NCBI GenBank assembly: GCA_012270695.1
Contig: JAAXHV010000199.1
Location: 319 to 8,791 of the forward strand
Source of the DNA: Gammaproteobacteria bacterium
GTDB lineage: Bacteria > Pseudomonadota > Gammaproteobacteria > Eutrophobiales > Eutrophobiaceae
Direction of reading: 5' to 3'
DNA length: 8,473 nucleotides
Shown here: one piece after another, positions 7,029 to 8,473 of the stretch
Position numbering within the stretch: position 1 is the stretch's first letter
Layout: the number at the start of each line of letters is the position of its first letter
Position numbers and translations under genes: made by a program
The notes under the pieces: model-generated
Databases searched by the model: none
Seen by the model: the letters and a program-made list of their open reading frames with translations, nothing else
What the model was told of the DNA's origin: nothing

Positions 7029-7883
7029 CTATAATCTTTTTGGCGCTGGTTCTGTTAGCCGTATATCTTGAAAGAGGTCAGAATTTATAGATTTCAGCCT
7101 ACTCTCCGCTATTTCCACATACCGGGCTTCCTGCTCTATACCTATACTTCTCCTGTTCAGTTTTCGTGCGACAGCACAGGTTGTGCCGCTGCCTAAAAAC
7201 GGGTCTAAAACCAGGTCTCCTTCGTTGCTGCTCGACAGGATCACCCGTTGTAACAGGGCTTCCGGTTTCTGTGTTGAATGGGCTTTTTTGCCGTGTTCAT
7301 CCTTGATCCGTTCTGCTCCCGTACAGAGCGGGATGTGCCAGACGGAGGTCATCTGTTTGCCGTCGTTCAGTTGCTTCATTACCTGGTGGTTGAACGTGTA
7401 TTTCTTCTGTTTCTCCGACTTTTTTGCCCAGATCAGGGTTTCCGTTGCATTAGTGAATCGTACCCCTCTGAAGTTGGGCATGGGATTGGTCTTGTGCCAC
7501 TGCACGTCGTTGAGGATCCAGTAACCCAGGTCCATCATGATCTTGCCTACCCGGAAGATATTGTGATACGAGCCGATCACCCAGATTGTGCCTTCGTCCG
7601 CCAGCACTCGCCGGCAGGCGCTCAACCATTGTCGGGTGAATTCATCATAGCTCTCGAAAGACGAGAATTGATCCCAGGTATCGTCAACACCGTCCACCAG
7701 GGTTTGATTGGGCCTGTATAACTCCTGCTTGAGTTGCAGGTTGTAGGGGGGGTCGGCAAAGATGAGCTTGACCGATTTTTCCGGTAATTCGGGCAGGATA
7801 TCAATACAGTTACCGGTATAGATACGGTAGTCCGATCCACTGAGGTCACTTTGTAAACATGATGATTTCTGTTTCATGGGCAC
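7029..7883 (-). CDS. Beta-class N6-adenine DNA methyltransferase, CcrM/HinfI-like, short form
   Basis: This 284-residue methyltransferase transfers a methyl group from S-adenosylmethionine to adenine in DNA. Motif order is that of the beta class: catalytic DPPYNLQL (44-51) first, a central recognition region (WVIGSYHNIFRVG, NPMPNFRGVRFTNATETLIW), then HSTQKPEALL (202-211) and the SAM-binding DPFLGSGTT (227-235). The sequence closely follows the CcrM/M.HinfI pattern, so GANTC is the likely target, by inference. CcrM and M.HinfI are about 360 residues with an extra C-terminal DNA-binding domain; this protein stops soon after IGIEQEARYVEIAESRL and lacks that domain. The start is GTG at 7883, or ATG at 7877 (residue 3); neither has a clear Shine-Dalgarno. 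It lies 40 bases before zorA on the same strand. No cognate restriction gene is seen other than the HNH protein. Confidence 0.93.
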   Translation of the reverse strand: MPMKQKSSCLQSDLSGSDYRIYTGNCIDILPELPEKSVKLIFADPPYNLQLKQELYRPNQTLVDGVDDTWDQFSSFESYDEFTRQWLSACRRVLADEGTIWVIGSYHNIFRVGKIMMDLGYWILNDVQWHKTNPMPNFRGVRFTNATETLIWAKKSEKQKKYTFNHQVMKQLNDGKQMTSVWHIPLCTGAERIKDEHGKKAHSTQKPEALLQRVILSSSNEGDLVLDPFLGSGTTCAVARKLNRRSIGIEQEARYVEIAESRLKSINSDLFQDIRLTEPAPKRL

Positions 7884-7928
7884 TGTGGCAGTTTACTCAA
7901 GGTGAAATCAGTGTAGAAGAAGAGAAAT

Positions 7929-8023
7929 CTGGGGTCAGGGTAGAAATACCCAACGATAAATCATCTCCATCTTCCAAACTGACTGTATTTTTACTCTGAC
8001 CCCAGGGTTCTACTCTGGCTCCA
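7929..8023. repeat. REP-like element: three copies of an 18-base repeat, two of them inverted
   Basis: Copy A on the plus strand at 7930-7947 is TGGGGTCAGGGTAGAAAT. Copy B on the minus strand at 8004-7987 is TGGGGTCAGAGTAAAAAT (16 of 18 identical to A). Copy C on the minus strand at 8023-8006 is TGGAGCCAGAGTAGAACC (13 of 18 identical to each). A and B form an inverted repeat with 20-base arms (7929-7948 and 7986-8005, two mismatches) and a 37-base spacer; B and C are in tandem with a 19-base period. From memory, sequences of this type occur in many gammaproteobacterial genomes and some accompany REP-associated tyrosine transposases. The structure overlaps the end of the ATP-grasp gene and lies in the leader of the methyltransferase operon, so it could form an RNA hairpin there. 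Confidence 0.75.
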
Positions 8024-8473
8024 ATTAAATCTGTCATAAAGGATATCCTTGACCAGCAGGTCCGTGATATCTGTTGAACAGACCGACTGCAGGCCCCGCC
8101 ATGCCGGTACGCTGTTGACTTCCAGCACCAGGTAGTTGCCTTGTGTATCGCGAATGATGTCGACGCCGCCGTAGAGGATGCCCGTTGCCTTCGAAGCGGC
8201 TTCGGCCAGGCGTCGTAATGCCGGGCTGAGAACGGCCGGTAGGCACTCGCCGCCACGGGCGCGGTTGGTGACCCAGTGCTCGGAAATACGCTCCATGGCC
8301 GCCACCGCTCGATGATTGATGACAAAAACCCGCCAGTCACGGCCATTGTGATCATCCTGGTCGATAAACTGCTGCAGGTAATAGACACCGTTGATCAGGT
8401 CCGCGTCCAGTTGATAATCCTCCGAGTCGATCAGTTGCAGGCCGCGCCCGCAATTGCCGAACAGGGGTTTCTG
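7991..8473 (-). CDS. RimK-family ATP-grasp ligase (glutamate ligase-like), N-terminal part missing
   Basis: The frame is open to the right edge and gives the C-terminal 160 residues of an ATP-grasp enzyme. Visible are the ATP-binding KPLFGNCGRGL at the window edge, QQFIDQ, then GRDWRVFVINHRAVAAMERI, WVTNRARGG, and the metal-binding GGVDIIRDTQGNYLVLEVNSVPAWRGLQSV. These match RimK/LysX/MptN proteins, which join glutamate or similar amino acids to a carboxylate with ATP. The GTG at 8305 is internal, not a start. The substrate is not determined; tetrahydromethanopterin-type alpha-glutamate ligases (MptN-like) are one option, ribosomal S6 modification another. The last 11 residues (NWSQSRTLGSE) and the TAA are encoded entirely by the repeat element, so the natural C-terminus was probably replaced near residue 149 of this fragment. 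Confidence 0.9.
   Translation of the reverse strand, partial: QKPLFGNCGRGLQLIDSEDYQLDADLINGVYYLQQFIDQDDHNGRDWRVFVINHRAVAAMERISEHWVTNRARGGECLPAVLSPALRRLAEAASKATGILYGGVDIIRDTQGNYLVLEVNSVPAWRGLQSVCSTDITDLLVKDILYDRFNWSQSRTLGSE

Larger units (their letters stand above)
4205..7883 (-). other. Putative anti-phage defence operon: DNA methyltransferase plus type II Zorya-like genes
   Basis: Four genes on the minus strand are packed in the order methyltransferase, zorA-like, zorB-like, HNH. Gaps are 40 bases, a 1-base overlap (TAATG) and an 8-base overlap, which implies one transcript. Base composition is visibly more AT-rich than the RND genes. The last three genes match type II Zorya in order and domain content; the first gene is not part of the described core. 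No clear sigma-70 promoter can be picked upstream of 7883. Confidence 0.7.

Noticed and set aside
7897..8388. 163-codon minus-strand ORF across the ATP-grasp end and repeat
   Set aside because: The other minus frame carries the real ATP-grasp motifs over the same bases; this one shows no domain and only stays open through the repeat.

Overview
This window comes from a Gram-negative bacterium, most likely a gammaproteobacterium. It encodes a periplasmic adaptor and an inner-membrane RND pump, and it carries a repeat of the GGGGTCAGAGTAAAAAT kind that I remember from many gammaproteobacterial genomes. The lineage is inferred, since there is no rRNA or other marker. No tRNA, rRNA, integrase, transposase or CRISPR array is visible.

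Left part (1-3882, plus strand): the 3' part of an HlyD/AcrA-type membrane-fusion adaptor overlaps by ATGA a full-length 1057-residue RND efflux permease. The sequence is GC-rich and looks like ordinary chromosomal backbone. It is followed by about 320 bases (3883-4204) holding short inverted repeats and a 36-codon single-membrane-span ORF with a good ribosome binding site. Its coiled-coil-like continuation lies in another frame and runs into the 3' end of the next, convergent gene.

Centre (4205-7883, minus strand): a compact, visibly AT-richer operon, read from high to low coordinates. It encodes a CcrM/HinfI-like beta-class adenine DNA methyltransferase (284 aa), a ZorA-like MotA/TolQ-type stator with a helical tail of about 300 residues (421 aa), a ZorB-like MotB/OmpA protein (222 aa) and a C-terminal HNH nuclease (285 aa). 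The ZorA, ZorB and HNH order with overlapping genes is the signature of a type II Zorya anti-phage system (zorA-zorB-zorE). The methyltransferase 40 bases upstream on the same strand is the unusual part. By inference, the ZorAB motor would sense phage entry at the envelope, the HNH protein would cut or nick incoming DNA, and the methyltransferase could mark host DNA as self.

Right part (7884-8473, minus strand): about 107 bases separate the methyltransferase from the C-terminal part of a RimK-family ATP-grasp ligase that runs off the window. A three-copy REP-like repeat (7929-8023) lies at this junction and supplies the stop codon and last residues of the ligase.
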